A stretch of DNA of 64,000 bases, from the NCBI GenBank assembly GCA_009193035.1, contig SWDT01000170.1:91416-155415 (forward strand), given 5' to 3'. Both the position numbers and the translations under genes were made by a program. Of this stretch, positions 1-13,100 are shown one piece after another; positions within the stretch are counted from its first letter, which is position 1; each line of letters opens with the position of its first letter. Source of the DNA: Halicephalobus mephisto (taxonomy: Eukaryota > Nematoda > Chromadorea > Rhabditida > Panagrolaimidae). The notes below the pieces were generated by a model. The model did not search any database and was not told the origin of the DNA. It saw only the letters and a list, made by a program, of their open reading frames with translations.

Positions 1-45
1 AAAAAACTTAATCAATAAAAAATAAAAATTGATATATGAACTCAC

Positions 46-2793
46 TTCCGGCGGATTTCTCTGACGTCATGCCCCCGGATTCCACTTTTTTTTCGATTTT
101 GTTCTTGATGAGGATTTTCTTTTTTAACAAATTCGGCGTCGGTAGAAGGACTCCAGCTCGGATCTGAAACAAGGATATCCGGAGAACGAAAACGACCAAA
201 CTCACCGGATAGTCGTCCAAAGCCTCGGTCAGCAGCAGATCCCCGAGGATGTCCTTGCAATATTGAGCCATTTTAATCTGTTGTTTCTGAGAACAATGAT
301 TTTCAAAAGATAAAATTACTGGATATTCTGAAGTCATAAATGCAGCATCTGCGACGGCTTCAATGACATCTTTGAAGAGAATAGTCGTGCAAAAACAGAT
401 CTGAGTAGGTCCGTGGGTGATGATTGGTTCGTTGTTCGGTCCGTCCCAGCAATCCAGCTCGATAGATCTGCATCCATTCAAGAGGGCATATCGGTACATC
501 GACACAGAGGATCTGCTTCTCATCTGTCTTCCTTTAAGATAAGTGTTGTGAGAACTGTTGATGAAATAATGCGACAAAGGCTTGTTCATGTGGTCGTCTT
601 TCAACTCGTAGGCTTCTTTTCTGACAGGCAAATTTCTTTCGGATATTAGAAATCTCAAATATCCTTCGAAATCTAGTCTCGCAGAATCTGGAGAAATTAT
701 TTTTTCTTGAATCAGAAGCTGTCTAGCAGAATCCACCGTCGCCGGAGGATATAGAATTTCGTTCAGCCTCGGATCTCGATGTCTGTTGTTTAGGTAATCC
801 TTGAATTCTGCCATTTCGACTTGATCGCAAGAAAAACTAAAAAATTAATTAAAAAAAATAAAAAATTAATAAAAAATATTTAAAAAAATTAAAAAAAAGA
901 AATAAAAAACTAATAAAAATATTTAAAAAAATTAATAAAAAAAATAAAAAATTAATAAAAAATTAATAAAAATATTTTAAAAAATTAATAAAAAAAATAA
1001 AAAACTAATAAAAATATTTTAAAAACTTTAAAAAAGTTAAAAATCTAAGTTTTTAATGAAATTGTCTCAAAATTAATTTTTAGAAGTTCCTGTTAGACTC
1101 TAGAAACTTTTTTGAAATTTTTGAAAATCTCAGAACGGTTTTTTGGGGAATTCTAGGAAATTTCAAAATTTTATATATGATTATAGATGATTCTAGAAGT
1201 TTTTTCGATATTGTCAAAAATCTCAAGAATGTCTTCTAGAAAGATCCAGAAGCTACTTTTGGATTCTAGAAGATTTCATATATGATTATAGATGATTCTA
1301 GAAGTTTTTTTGAAGTTGTCAAAAATCTCAAGAATGTCTTCTAGAAAGATCCAGAAGCTACTTTTAGATTCTAGAAAAGTTCAAAATCTTATATATGATT
1401 CTAGAAGTTTTTCCGAAGCTGTCAAGAACTCCAGGAATGTCCTCTAAAAGGTTCCAAAAGTTCTTACAAGTTTAAAAATTTCTGTAAGATCTTCAAAAAT
1501 CTCAGAATTTTTTTCTTTCATTAGGTTCTAGAAAATTTTAATAAAAATAAAACTAACCATCTTGAAAAAATATGTTCAATTTCGGTCCTCTGTGTGACGG
1601 CGACGTAGATTCTGAAAACGAAGGCTTCATCGGAGAGCAAAGTCACGGGAAGCTTCTTCTTGTCCTTGAGTTGCGGGATCGCTTTCCACAGAAATTTTTC
1701 CAGCAGTTTTCTGTCGTGGTTGTGTTTTGGACATATGGCTTCCAACAAACTACAACAACCGGAATGAAATCAAAAATCGATATATGAGACTCACTTGTCG
1801 GAAGAAAAACTGTCTTCGGAAATCGTGCATCTTAATTTCGAAAAAATCCTTTTCCAATAGTAAAAATTGTCCTTGACTTTGTTGAAATTTTGATATATGA
1901 ATCTTCGAAGTTCTTGGCACCAGAGCTTGGCTTCGTCCGCAGTCTTGGCCAAAACGATGAATGTGTCCGGATTTACGAAATCCAGACCGTAATAGACGCT
2001 GATTATGCAGTCGTTCAAGACACAAGCAGCGGTCGAAAAACTGGCGTTGAAGATCCTCAGAAGCTGACTTTCGTTTTTGGGTTTCACGGCGTCCGGACTG
2101 CTCCCGATGAACACGTCGATGATTTCGTCAACGTACACGGCTTCTATAGAGGGATTCTTGTCCGGGGTTCTGGAGTACAGCACGAGTTCGTCATCGCTGA
2201 GAGCAAGATCCACGATTTTCCCTTGAGGATTGTCTGAGAACTAAAACCAACGAATTTAAAAATCACCATATATAAAAAAATTAAAAAATCATCATATATA
2301 AAAATTAAAATTAAAAAAAATTACAATATAAAGAAATTTAAAATTAAAATTATTACGAAATTCTGGAACTTTTTGAAATTTAAAAAAACTTAATTTTTAA
2401 GGATTTTTAATTTAAATAATTTTTAAGTTTAAACTTTAATTTTAGGATGTTTTTAATCTTGAAAAACTTTTAATTTTTAAAAATTTTAATTTTGAAAAAT
2501 TTAATTTTAAAGAATTTTAATTTTGAAAAATTTACATTGTCGAATTTGAAAACTCGAATAGGAGTGAGTTTCCTGGAGGGACTGGCGTTCTTCCTCTTCG
2601 GGACATGGCCGTTGTGGAGCTCCAGACGGTCCTTGCCTCTGGCAGCGACTAGATCGTTGATCGAAGTGGCTGTGGAAGGACCAGGGTTGTGTTCGATCAA
2701 CTCGTCTATCGAACTGTCATCTCCGTCACTTCCAAAATGGACGTTTATGATGGTGGCATTCGCGGCCGAACTCCTCGATGGAGACGACAACAT
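46..2793 (-). CDS. Phospholipase C-beta, N-terminal half (gene continues past the left edge)
   Basis: Five exons are visible: 2793-2536, 2240-1795, 1749-1558, 836-206 and 163-46; all phases agree and the last donor (GTGAGT) is at 45. The 548 visible residues comprise a variable leader, a PH-like domain (about residues 87-235, with IIDVFIG), an EF-hand region whose RDPRLNEIL stretch is typical of PLC-beta, and the X half of the TIM-barrel catalytic domain. The X-domain residues known from PLC-delta are all present: His395 and Asn396 (SSHNTYL), Glu425 and Asp427 (ELDCWDG), His440 (ITHG) and Glu477 (SFENHC). The enzyme should cleave PIP2 to IP3 and diacylglycerol at the plasma membrane downstream of Gq. 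The Y domain, C2 and C-terminal coiled coil lie outside. The start is the ATG at 2793: an in-frame TGA lies just upstream and a TTTCAG acceptor 8 nt away. Which C. elegans paralogue (egl-8 or plc-2) it matches cannot be told from this part. Confidence 0.93.
837..1557 (-). repeat. PLC intron 3: AT-rich tract and TTCTAGAA tandem repeats
   Basis: Bases 837-1060 are low-complexity A/T with repeated TTAATAAAAA. From about 1080 to 1500 there is a degenerate tandem array with a unit of roughly 110 bp, containing GATTCTAGAAG, GTCAAAAATCTCAAGAATG and CTTCTAGAAAGATCCAGAAG; two copies near 1190-1260 and 1290-1380 are almost identical. The palindrome TTCTAGAA is the canonical heat-shock element core. Confidence 0.7.
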
Positions 2794-2808
2794 TCATCGA
2801 GCTGAAAT
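2794..2808 (-). other. Probable spliced-leader or 5'UTR splice acceptor of the PLC gene
   Basis: On the minus strand a TTATTTCAG acceptor ends at 2802 and the ATG at 2793 follows after 8 nt. All three frames of the short leader are closed or lead only to this ATG, so no upstream coding exon joins here. This is the arrangement expected for SL1 trans-splicing, but an ordinary 5'UTR intron would look the same. Confidence 0.5.
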
Positions 2809-2809
2809 A

Positions 2810-4250
2810 AAAAAATTTAAAATTTAATAAAAAAAATTAAAATTAATAAAAATTTAATACAAAAATTAAAATTTTAATGAAAAAATTTAATAAAAAAAAA
2901 TTAAAATTTAATAAAAAAAATTAATACAAAAAATTAAAATTTTAATAAAAAAAATTAAAAATTAATACAAAAATTTTAAAAAAAATTAAGAATCTGTAAA
3001 AAAGTAAAAAAAATTTAAAATATAACTTATGATAAAAAAAACTCATTTTTCGTTCGAAACCCACTTAACGAAATTAATTTTTTTTAATCTTGATTAAAAT
3101 TTTATTTTTTTGTTTTTTATATTTTTAAATCCAATACATCTTAAGGTATCTCTTTAGTTGCAAAAACCATAAAAAAATAATTTTTATTTAAAAAATTAAA
3201 AAAAAATAATTATTATTAAAAATTAAAAAAATAATTTTTATTAAAAAGTAAAAAAATAATTATTATTAAAAATTTAAAAAAATAAAAAAGTAAAAAAATA
3301 ATTATTATTAAAAATTTAAAAAAAATAAAAAAGTAAAAACGTAATTTTTATCTAAAAAGTAAAAGAAAAATTATTATTAAAAATTTTAAAAAAATAAAAA
3401 AGTAATTATTATTAAAAAATAAAAATTACTCATTCGGTCGGTCTCGAACGGAAATTGGGTCCTAACACGAATAACGCAAAGTCGATATTTCTTTAATATG
3501 AGATAAGACTAATTATTAAAGGAAATAATCCCGGGATAGTGTATTATTAAAAAATAAAAAATTAATTTTCTAAAGTCTCAAAAATAAAAATTTTTGAATT
3601 TAAAAAAAATGAAAATTTTTAGAATCTCGAAAAAAAAATTTTCTAAGGTCTCAAAAAAAAAACTTTTTTGGGTTTTGAAAAAAATAAAAATTATAAAGTC
3701 TCAAAAATAAAAATTTTTTAAATTTAAAAAAAAAATGAAAAATTTTAGAATCTCGAAAAAAATAAAAATTTTTGAATTTAGAAAAAAAAATTTTTTTAAA
3801 TTTAGAAAAAGAAATGAAAAATTTTAGAATCTCAAAAAAGAAATTTTCTAAGGTCTCAAAAAGAAAACTTTTTTGGGTTTTTAGAAAAATAAAAATTTTT
3901 TGAATTTAAAAAAAAATAAAAAATTTTAAAATCTCGAAAAGAAAAAAATTTTTGAATTTAGAAAAGAAAAAATTTTTTTTTAAATTTAGAAAAGAAAAAA
4001 TTGTTTACAAAAATAAATTTGAGTCGGTGTTAGTCTTAAATATGACTCTGAAATTAAATAATCATGTCATCAATATTCGCGCCAGAAGACAGGTGCCTTC
4101 AAAAAACGGTTTTTTTCATGACGCATTTATTCGAAAAAAAAATTTAATTTTCTTAAATACAACCATATTAAAAAATAATAAAAATGGAAGTTATAAAATT
4201 ATTTTTTTTAATTTTTTAGGATTTAAAAATTTGGAATTTAAAAAGTTTTA
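2810..4250. repeat. AT-rich low-complexity upstream region of PLC
   Basis: The stretch is mostly degenerate A/T repeats (for example TAAAAAATTAAAATTTAAT and TCTCAAAAATAAAAATTTTT). Two short less simple islands stand out: about 3430-3545, with one half of the GGTCTCGA/TTCG palindrome family, and about 4020-4135. No gene is supported in either. Confidence 0.6.
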
Positions 4251-4254
4251 GAAT

Positions 4255-4745
4255 TTTTCAAAGGGATTCTGAAGGGTTCTAAAAAATTCTGAAAGATTTC
4301 TGGAGGATTCTGGAAGATTCTAGAAATTTTTAAAGACATTTTGAAGGATTCTAGAGATTTTTAAAGGGATTCTGGAAGTTTTAGGAATTTTTCAAAGGAA
4401 TTGTGGAAAATTTGAAAATTTTTTAAAAGGATTCTGGAGGATTCTAGAAATTTCCAAACAGATTCTAGAATTTTTCAAAGAGATTCTAGAATTTTTTAAA
4501 GATATTCTGGAAGATTCTAGAATTTTTCAAAAGGATTTTAGAAATTTCTAAAAGGATTCTGGAGGATTCTAGAAATTTCCAAACAGATTCTAGAATTTTT
4601 CAAAAGGATTCTAGAAATTTCTAAAAGGATTCTGGAGGATTCTAGAAATTTCCAAACAGATTCTAGAATTTTTCAAAAGGATTCTAGAAATTTCTAAAAG
4701 GATTCTGGAGGATTCTAGAAATTTCCAAACAGATTCTGAGAGACT
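4255..4745. repeat. Tandem array of GATTCTGGAGGATTCTAGAA units
   Basis: Repeated units carry GATTCTGGAGG, ATTCTAGAAATTTCC and AAACAGATTCTAGAATTTTT. The last three copies (about 4555-4735) are nearly identical with a period close to 70 bp, and earlier copies are more diverged. The unit again has the TTCTAGAA palindrome at its core. Confidence 0.75.
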
Positions 4746-5640
4746 AGAAAAAATTACAAAATTCAAAATCTGAAAAATTTTAGGATATTTTTAAAATTTT
4801 ATTAAAATCTCAAAAATTTAAAATATCAGTACACTTTTAAAATTTTGTAAAATTCAACATCTCAAAAATTTTAATAGATTTTCAAAATTCTAAGAAGTTT
4901 CAAAAGAATTTTTAAAAATGAAAAAAAAAATCTGAAAAATTTCTAGAAAATCCAAAAATGCTCAGAAGCTTCGATAAAGTACAAATAAATGAAATAATCG
5001 AAATTAACACCCGGAAACAAAAAGAAATAAAATTTTACGATCTATGTATTTTTTTAAGATAAGCTTGATCGACAAAAAACCGGAAAGAAAAACAGTTTTT
5101 TGGACAATGAGGCCAATTGTGGTTCTTACAAGGATTGTTTTCTAGAATATTCGTTAAATAAGAATTTTGGAGTTTTTAGAATTTTTCCATTTTTTAAAAT
5201 TTTGGATTTTTTTTTGATTTTTTTAAAATTTAAATTTTTCGAAAATTTGAGTTTTTTAAAATTTCGTTTTTTTTGAAAAATTTGGAGTTTTTTAAATTTA
5301 AATTTTTCGAAAATTTGGAATTTTTTTAAATTTTCACTTTTTTTAAAATTTTTAATTTTTTTTAAATTTAAATTTTTTAAAAATTTTCGTTTTTTTGAAA
5401 AATTTTGGATTTTTTTTAAATTTAAATTTTTCGAAAATTTGAGTTTTTTTAAATTTCGTTTTTTTGAAAAATTTTGGATTTTTGAACAATTTGGATTTTG
5501 GTTGCCCTGGGAGTTCCTTGTTGAAATAAGGCCGGAGGGTTTTTGAATTTTATGTTTTTTGAAATTTCACGGATAAATAAAAATAAATTCGAAAATAAAC
5601 GTGTCTGGGGTCTTGAAGCGAAAAACGATAAGGTTAAAAA
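4746..5640. repeat. AT-rich spacer with short simple repeats
   Basis: The stretch is mostly A/T runs and degenerate TTTAAATTTTTCGAAAATTT repeats (5160-5490). A short more complex island at 4975-5150 shows no coherent reading frame or RNA structure. Confidence 0.5.
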
Positions 5641-6850
5641 AGAAAAATTTTTATAAAATTTAGTCTCATCACGAAAGTTCGGAATTTTCCATTTAGGACC
5701 AAAAATTAAAAAATTTAATATTTATGTGGTTTTTGAAGTTTTTTAAATTCACATTTTTATGCAGTATAAAAAATTTTATAAATTTCGAAAAAAAAGTTTC
5801 GTCACAGGACCAAAAATTAAAAAATTAAATATTTATGATTCTAGAACGTTCGAATTATTATAAAAATAAAAATTTTTTTTAAAATGTCTCGACAGGAATT
5901 TTCCAGTCAAGACTAAAATTACAAAATTTAATTTTTATGCAATTCTAAAAAGTTTTAAACTTATATTATTATAAAAAATAAAAAAAATATTTAAATTTTT
6001 TTTAAAAAAAGTGTCTCGACGGGAATTTTCGAAATTTTCCAGTCAAGACTAAAATTACGAAATTAATATTTATTTAATTCTAAAAAGTTTCAAACATATA
6101 TTATTATAAAAATAAAAAATATTTAAAAATTTTAAAATTTTAAAAAATGTCTCAACGGGAATTTTCGGAATTTTGCAATCAAGACTAAAATTACGAAATT
6201 AATATTTATGTAATTCTAAAAAGTTTCAAACTTATATTATTATAAAAATAAAAAATATTTAAAAATTCAAAAAAATGTCTCAACGGGAATTTTCGAAATT
6301 TTCCAGTCAAGACCAAAGTTGTGTAACTTTTTGTTTACTTGATGTACAAAGTTCCAAAGTAATCCAGTAAATTGCATTATTGTAAAATCCGGAAATGTGA
6401 AGACGAAATTCCGAAAAATTATCTCGACACGAATTTTCGGGAATTTACGATTCAAACTGAAAACTGTAAAGTTTAGTTTTTGTGTAGTTCTACAAGCCTC
6501 CAAAATTGAATTATAATAAAACAAGAAATGTCCAAAATGACATTTTCGAAAAAGTGTCTCGAGACGAAATTTCAAAATTCTCCAGTTGAGACCAAAAATT
6601 ACGAAATTTATTATTTTTATAATTCTAAAAAATTTCGAAATTACATAATTATGCAAAAAATAAAAATTTTGAAAATGGTCTCGAATGGAAAATCCGAAAT
6701 TTTCCAGTCAAGACCAAAAATCACAGAATTTCACTTTTTGAATAATTTTAGAAAATTCGAAATTTATATTATTGTAAAAATAAAAATATTAATTTACAAA
6801 AATTGAAAAAATAATCCCAAATGGAAAATCTAAAATTTTCCAGTCAAGAC
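5640..6850. repeat. Tandem array of imperfect palindromes, GTCTCGAC...TCAAGAC type
   Basis: About nine units with a period of roughly 125-135 bp each carry GTCTCGAC-GGGAATTTTC followed by AATTTTCCAGTCAAGAC. The outer ends are approximate inverted repeats of each other and the inner AATTTTCGAAATTTT is itself palindromic. Linkers contain TTATATTATTATAAAAAT and ATTCTAAAAAGTTT. Open frames crossing it on both strands follow from the periodic unit and are not genes. Confidence 0.8.
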
Positions 6851-8700
6851 CAAAAACTACAAAATTGGACTTTCTAGACAATTTTAGAAAGCTTAAAAAA
6901 GAACCAGTAGATTTCGAAAGATCCGAAAATCTTGTGGAACATTCCTTAATCTCATCCGAAGCCAGTGAAAAACAAAATTTTTTTATTAAATTAACTTTGA
7001 AAATTCCGAAATTTAACGAAATTCTGCATTTTTCGAGAATAAAGGTCAAAGTCGTACTTCATTAATGGATTGTCCCAAAGTACTATATCCGGCCAATGAG
7101 AGCAAAGATAGAACTTTTCATTTTACTTTTCAAAAAAGTCCAGAGGGAACCAAAAAGGCGAATTCTCGAAAAAAGTGAAAAATAAAGAAAATGAGTAGGC
7201 GGACAAGTTTACATACTGATTTCTCAAAATTTTTGATGGATTACTAAAGTCGGATTTCTACTTCCTGGAAGTTTAGAGTTTTGTAGATTCCAATAGATAA
7301 ATCTGAAATTTCCTAAAATTTTTAAAATTTTAAAAATTTATAAAAAAAATTCTAAAATTTTTTTAATTTTTAAATTTTCTAAAATCTTCCAAAATTTTTA
7401 AAATTTATAAAAAAACTCTGAAATTTTTTAGAATTTTATTCAAATTCTTCCAATCTTTCGAAATCCATCAAAAAATTTTAAAAAAAAATAAAGAATAATT
7501 TTTTTTAAATTTGTCTCGAAATGAAATTTTTTAAAATCAAAAAAAAGTAATTTTTAATTTTTTTTATAAAATCAAAAAAAAGTTATTTTTAATTTTTTTT
7601 ATAAAATCAAAAAAAAGTTATTTTTAATTTTTTTTATAAAATCAGAAAAAAGTTATTTTTTAATTTTTTTATAAAATTTGAAAAAAGTAGTTTTTAATTT
7701 TTTTTATAAAATCAGAAAATTTTTAATTTCAGAAATAACATTAATCGAAAAAATCCAAAACACCTGCTGGAAAAAATAATTTTCTAAAAAAATAAAACTT
7801 AAAAAAACGATTGATTCCATTTTCATCGAAGCTTTTATTGACTTTTCATTTGGGATTGCTGCTGAGAGCGTTATTTTAACCTTTTTCGTCGAAAAAACAG
7901 ACGGCTAGTTTCCTTTTTCGGGAGTCAAATAGCTTTATCTTTTTTCATTGTTTTCCATCCAGGAACTCCTGACAATTCAAATATTCAGTTTCTGTCTTTT
8001 AACGCAGAAAATTAAACTAGTTCAAATTTCTCAACACTGGATTTTAAAAATCAAATTTATCCAAAAAAGGTTTTCCATGGCGTCATACTATAAAGTGCAT
8101 TTTTTCGAAAATATTTACAAACTTAAAAAAATTTAACAACTTTAAAAAAATAAAAATTTAAAAACTTTAAAAAAATAAAAAATTTAAAACTTTAAAAAAA
8201 TAAAAAATTTAACAACTTTAAAAAAAATAAAAAATTTAAAACTTTAAAAAAATTAAAAATCAAAAATTTAACAACTTTAAAAATTAAAAAATTTAATAAC
8301 TTTAAAAAAAATAAAAATTTAAAAACTTTAAAAAAATTTAAAATTAAAAAAAAATATATTTTTTCGAAAATATTTACAAATTTAAAAAAATTAAAAATCT
8401 ACAATTTAATAACTTTAAAAAAAATAATAAATTTTAAAATTTAAAAAAAACAAAAAATTTAAAAAAAATATATTTTTTCGAAAATATTTACAAATTTAAA
8501 AAAATTAAAAATTTAATAACTTTAAAAAATGTACTTTTTTTTTGAAAATATTTATAAATTAAAAAAAATAAAATTTTTGAAAATAAAAAAAATAAAATTT
8601 TTGAAAATGTTTAAAAATTTAATTAAAAATTTTTTATCGATATTACTGTAATAAAAATTCTTTATAATTTTGAATTTTGCAAAAAATTTTTCTTGAAAAA
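6851..8700. repeat. Mostly AT-rich low-complexity DNA with two unique islands
   Basis: Bases 6880-7290 and 7740-8100 are more complex but show no supportable exon. The remainder holds simple arrays: TTATTTTTAATTTTTTTTAT (7540-7720) and AACTTTAAAAAAATAAAAAA (8120-8630). No gene is seen. Confidence 0.5.
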
Positions 8701-8879
8701 ACAACAATAAATAATAAAAAACACATTTAACATTTTACGACATATTTCGTCGGTTCGGGGAGATTTTTACAACCATTTTCATGAATGATAAATTTCGTAC
8801 GTAGATTCGTCAGACAGTTTTCGTTAATATTAAATCCAAAAAAATTTTTTAAAATATCAAAGTTCAAAAACAATTAAAT

Positions 8880-10015
8880 TTTAATAAAAAATTTCAAAAA
8901 TTAATCGTTTCAGGACCAGGATTTGAAAGTTATTTTAAAAAAATTTAAAAATTGGTCTTGAAAAAAATGTTTAAAGAATCAATAACAAAAATTTCAGTAA
9001 AAATTAAATAAAAATTAATCGTTTTAGAACCAGAATTTGGAAATTATTTAAAAAATTGGTCTTGAAAAAAATGTTTAAAGAATCAATAACAAAAATTTCA
9101 GTAAAAATTAAATAAAAATTAATCGTTTCAGGACCAGAATTTGGAAATTATCAAAAAAGTCGGTCCTGAAGCGAATGTTTAAAGGACCAATAACAAAACT
9201 TTTAACAAAAAATTAAATAAAAATTAATCGTTTCAGGACCAGGATTTGGAAATTATATAAAAATCGAAAAAATTGGTCCCGAAGCGAATGTTTAAAGGAC
9301 CAATAATCAAAGTTTTAACAAAGATTTCAAAAATTAAATAAACATTAATCGTTTCAGGACCAAAATTTGAAAATTATTTTAAAAAATTGAAAAAATCGGT
9401 CCCGAAGCGAATTTTTAAAGAACCAACAATCAAAGTTTTAACAAAAATTAAATAAACATTGATCGTTTCAGGACCAGGATTTGAAATATTCCTTCTAAAA
9501 ATAAACATTAAAGAATTACTAATCTCGTGATGGAAGAATATATTAAACATTAATCTCGGCGGGACCATTATTTGAAATATTTTCTTCATGAAAGGAATGT
9601 TAAAGGAGTTACTAAATTTAGAAAACAATTGGTCCTGCCACGAGTAATTTTTAAAGGATCAGTAACCAAAATTTTAATAAAAAAAAATAAATTAAACAAT
9701 ATTCGTTTTGGGACCATGATAAAAATTTTAAACTTTTTTAATTTCAAAAATCACTGGTCCCGCCACGAATGATGTTAAAAAATTAATAATTTAGTTTTTA
9801 ATGAAGAAAATTAAAATTATTCGCTTCGGGACCAAAATTAAAATTAAAAATATTTTAAAAAATAATAATTCTCGAATTTCAGATATCACTGGTCCCGCCA
9901 CGAATGACGTTTAAAAAATTAATAATTAAATTTTTAATAAAGAAAATTAAAATTATTCGCTTCGGGACCAAAATTAAAAATATTTTAAAAGAAACTATTG
10001 GTCCCGTCACGAATA
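8880..10015. repeat. Tandem palindromic array with GGTCCCGAAGCGAA / TCGTTTCAGGACC arms
   Basis: About nine units of roughly 90-130 bp carry TCGTTTCAGGACCA and, some 40 bp on, GGTCCTGAAGCGAA followed by TTTAAAGGACCAATAA. The two motifs are reverse complements with small changes, so each unit can form a hairpin. Toward 9560-10010 the arm becomes GGTCCCGCCACGAAT and TTCGCTTCGGGACC. Confidence 0.8.
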
Positions 10016-10134
10016 ATTGTTTTTTTTAAATTTTTTTTTGTAAAATTTTTATAAAAAATAATAAATTTAAGAACTTTATCGATAAATTTAAATTTTAATC
10101 ATTCAAAACCATTGATTATTAAAAAGAAACAAAA

Positions 10135-13100
10135 ATGTCGAAGAAATTTGAGTCACCGACGTTCCCAGATTGCCCGAGGGAAAAACAAAAAACATTTTCA
10201 TTTTTAAATGGTAAAATAAAAAAACCATTTTTAAAAATAAAAAACAAACTTTATCATCAAGTGGGTCTCGACACGAAATTTCGGATTTTTTAAAGTTTTA
10301 ATTTTTGATGATTTTAGAAAATTTAAAAACTTAAAAATTGAATTTTTGGTAAAAAGTGATTGAATGCCAAATTCGAATTTTTGGCGAAATATGACTATTG
10401 CCAAATTTGAATTTTTTGGAGAAAGGTGACTATTGCCAAATTTGAATTTTTTGGAGAAAGTTGACTATTGCCAAATTCGAATTTTTGGCGAAAAGTGACT
10501 ATTGCCAAATTTGAATTTTTTGGAGAAAGGTGACTATTGCCAAATTTGAATTTTTAGCGAAAAGTGACTATTGTCAATTAGTTTTTAATTTTTTAAAAAG
10601 TAAAAATAATTTTTTTTTGTATAATCTAAGACCTTTTGGGAAATTCTAGAGAAATTTTTTGATTTTAACCAAATTCCAAAAAACTTTTAGGAATTTATAT
10701 TATTTTAGGATTTTTAAAAAACACCAAATTCCGAAAACTTTTAGGAATTTATATAATTTTTTTTGCATAATCTAAGACTTTTTGGGAAATTTTAGAGAAA
10801 TTTTTTGATTTTAACCAAATTCCAAAAAACTTTTAGGAATTTATATTATTTTAGGATTTTTAAAAAACACCAAAATTCCAAAAAACTTTGTAAATTTATA
10901 TTATTTTTTTTGTATAATCTAAGACTTTTTAGGAAATTCTAGAGAAATTTATGGAATTTAACTAAATTCTAAAAACTTTGTAAATTTATATTATTTTAGG
11001 ATTTTTAAAAAACATCAAATTCCGAAAACATTTAAAAATTTATATAATTTTTTTTGTATAATCTAAGACCTTTTAGGAAATTCTAGAGAAATTTATGGAA
11101 TTTTATTGAAACAAAAAACAAACTCCAGTGAAATCGAGAACGGGGAAATTTCAAAAGAGAAGCAGAGGAGCCTTGTTCAAACACTCAAAGCTACCAGGAA
11201 AGTGACACCACATGGCCAAGTTGATGGAATTTGATTTCATTATCGATTAAGTATTCTGAAAAGTCAACAAGTGATCACATTTAATTTTTAAATTTAAAAA
11301 TTCATTTTTAAAAAAATATTTTAATTTTGAAAAATACTGTAAAAAATAAAAAATGTCAAAATTCAAATTTACAGTAATCCAATTTTATTTTTTAAAAAAT
11401 TATTATTTTTAAAATTAATTTTTAAACATTTAGGAAAAATAATTTTTTATTTTTTCTAAATTTAAAAAAAATAATTTTTAATTTTTTCTGAATTTAAAAA
11501 AAAAGTTATTTTTTATTTTTTTAATAATTTTTGAATATAATGAAAGTTATTTTTATTTTATCTAGAATTTTAAAATTTAATGGAATTTATACTTTATTAA
11601 AATTTCAGGACCTAATAGGATCTATTTTTCATTTTCTCGATATATTAAGGCCTAGCTAGGCTTATTTAATGTTTTATCAATACTTCAAGACCTATTTCTT
11701 ACTTTATTAAGAATTCAAGACCTAACAAGATCTATTTCATGTTTTATCAAGACCTAACAGGACCTATTTTTCATTTTATTAAAACTTCAAGACCTAACAG
11801 AACTTTTTTTTCATTTTATTAAGATTTCAAGACCTACTAGGACCTATATTTCATTTAATTCAAAACTGTCTAATTTACCAAGACCTATTTTTATCCCAAC
11901 TGAAACTTCTAAACCTAACAGATCCTACTTTATATCTCAGGACCTATTTTACATTTTATTGAAATTTCAGGACCTATATTTAATTTTATTAAGATTTCAA
12001 GACCTACTAGGACCTATATTTCATTTTATTGAAAACTGTCTAATTTACCAAGACCTATTTTTATCTCAACTGAAACTTCTAAATCTAACAGGTCCTACTT
12101 TATATCTCAGGACTTATTTTACATTTTATTAAAATTTCAAGACCTACTAGGACCTATATTTCATTTTATTGAAAACTGTCTAATTTACCAAGACCTATTT
12201 TTATCTCAATTGAAACTTCCAAACCTAGCAGAAGGACTTTTATCCTGTCTACAAGCTCCAATCCTTGTAAAACCTATTATTTGTTATTTTCGACGTTAAA
12301 GACCTCAGAAGATTTATTTGTTTTCGACATATGGGCGTTTTGCTGACATTTCAAATTTATTTTTTAACTTTTTCATTTTCAAAATTTATATTTATTTTTT
12401 TTTCATTTTTTTTATTTTTTTTTATTTTTAAAATTTTTTTCATTTTTAAAATTTTTGAATCCTATTTTCATCCGATCGTGATTTCCGGATTTTGTAAAAC
12501 TTATTTTTTTGTTTTTTGGAAATTTCGGAAAATTTATTTTTTAAAAAAAATGAAAATTTTTAAATTTTATATTTTTTTAAAATTTTATTTTTTTTTAATT
12601 TTATTTTTTTTTTAATTTAAAATTTTTTTAAATTCTATAATTTCGTAATTTTTAAAAGTTTTCTTTACAAATCTATAAAAAAATTTAAAAATACTTTTTT
12701 GTGGTCTCGAATGGAAAATTATAAAAAATATAATTTTATACATTTTTTATTCAAGATTGTCAAAAAAATTTAAAAATACTTTTTTGTGGTCTTGAAAGGA
12801 AAATATACACACATCAGTCAAGTGTCATTCATTTTTAAAAACAAAAATTGATTTAATTTTTATTTAAAATATTACTTAAAAAACGTAGTGTTACAGTTGT
12901 ATCCTGGACATTTATATTTTAATTTCAGTTATTTTAAATAAAAAATCACAAAAAATTGTTTAAAAATCATTCTGTAATTTTTATCGTTTTTATATGAAAA
13001 TCCGATATAGACGTCTTTGTAGAAATCTAAACTCCAGAATTCAAGATTTAGAATCCTGGATTCTGAAGGTCAACTCTCAATTCTGATATCAGATTCAGAG

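Noticed and set aside
3952..4251. 99-codon plus-strand frame
   Set aside because: Low-complexity Lys/Phe/Asn-rich translation of A/T runs; no splice or start evidence.
6267..7065. Open frames on both strands across the palindromic array
   Set aside because: Mirror-image frames arise from the inverted-repeat units and are not conserved in composition.
12331..12615. 94-codon Phe/Ile-rich frame resembling a membrane protein
   Set aside because: Translation of a T-rich low-complexity tract; hydrophobicity is a consequence of TTT codons.
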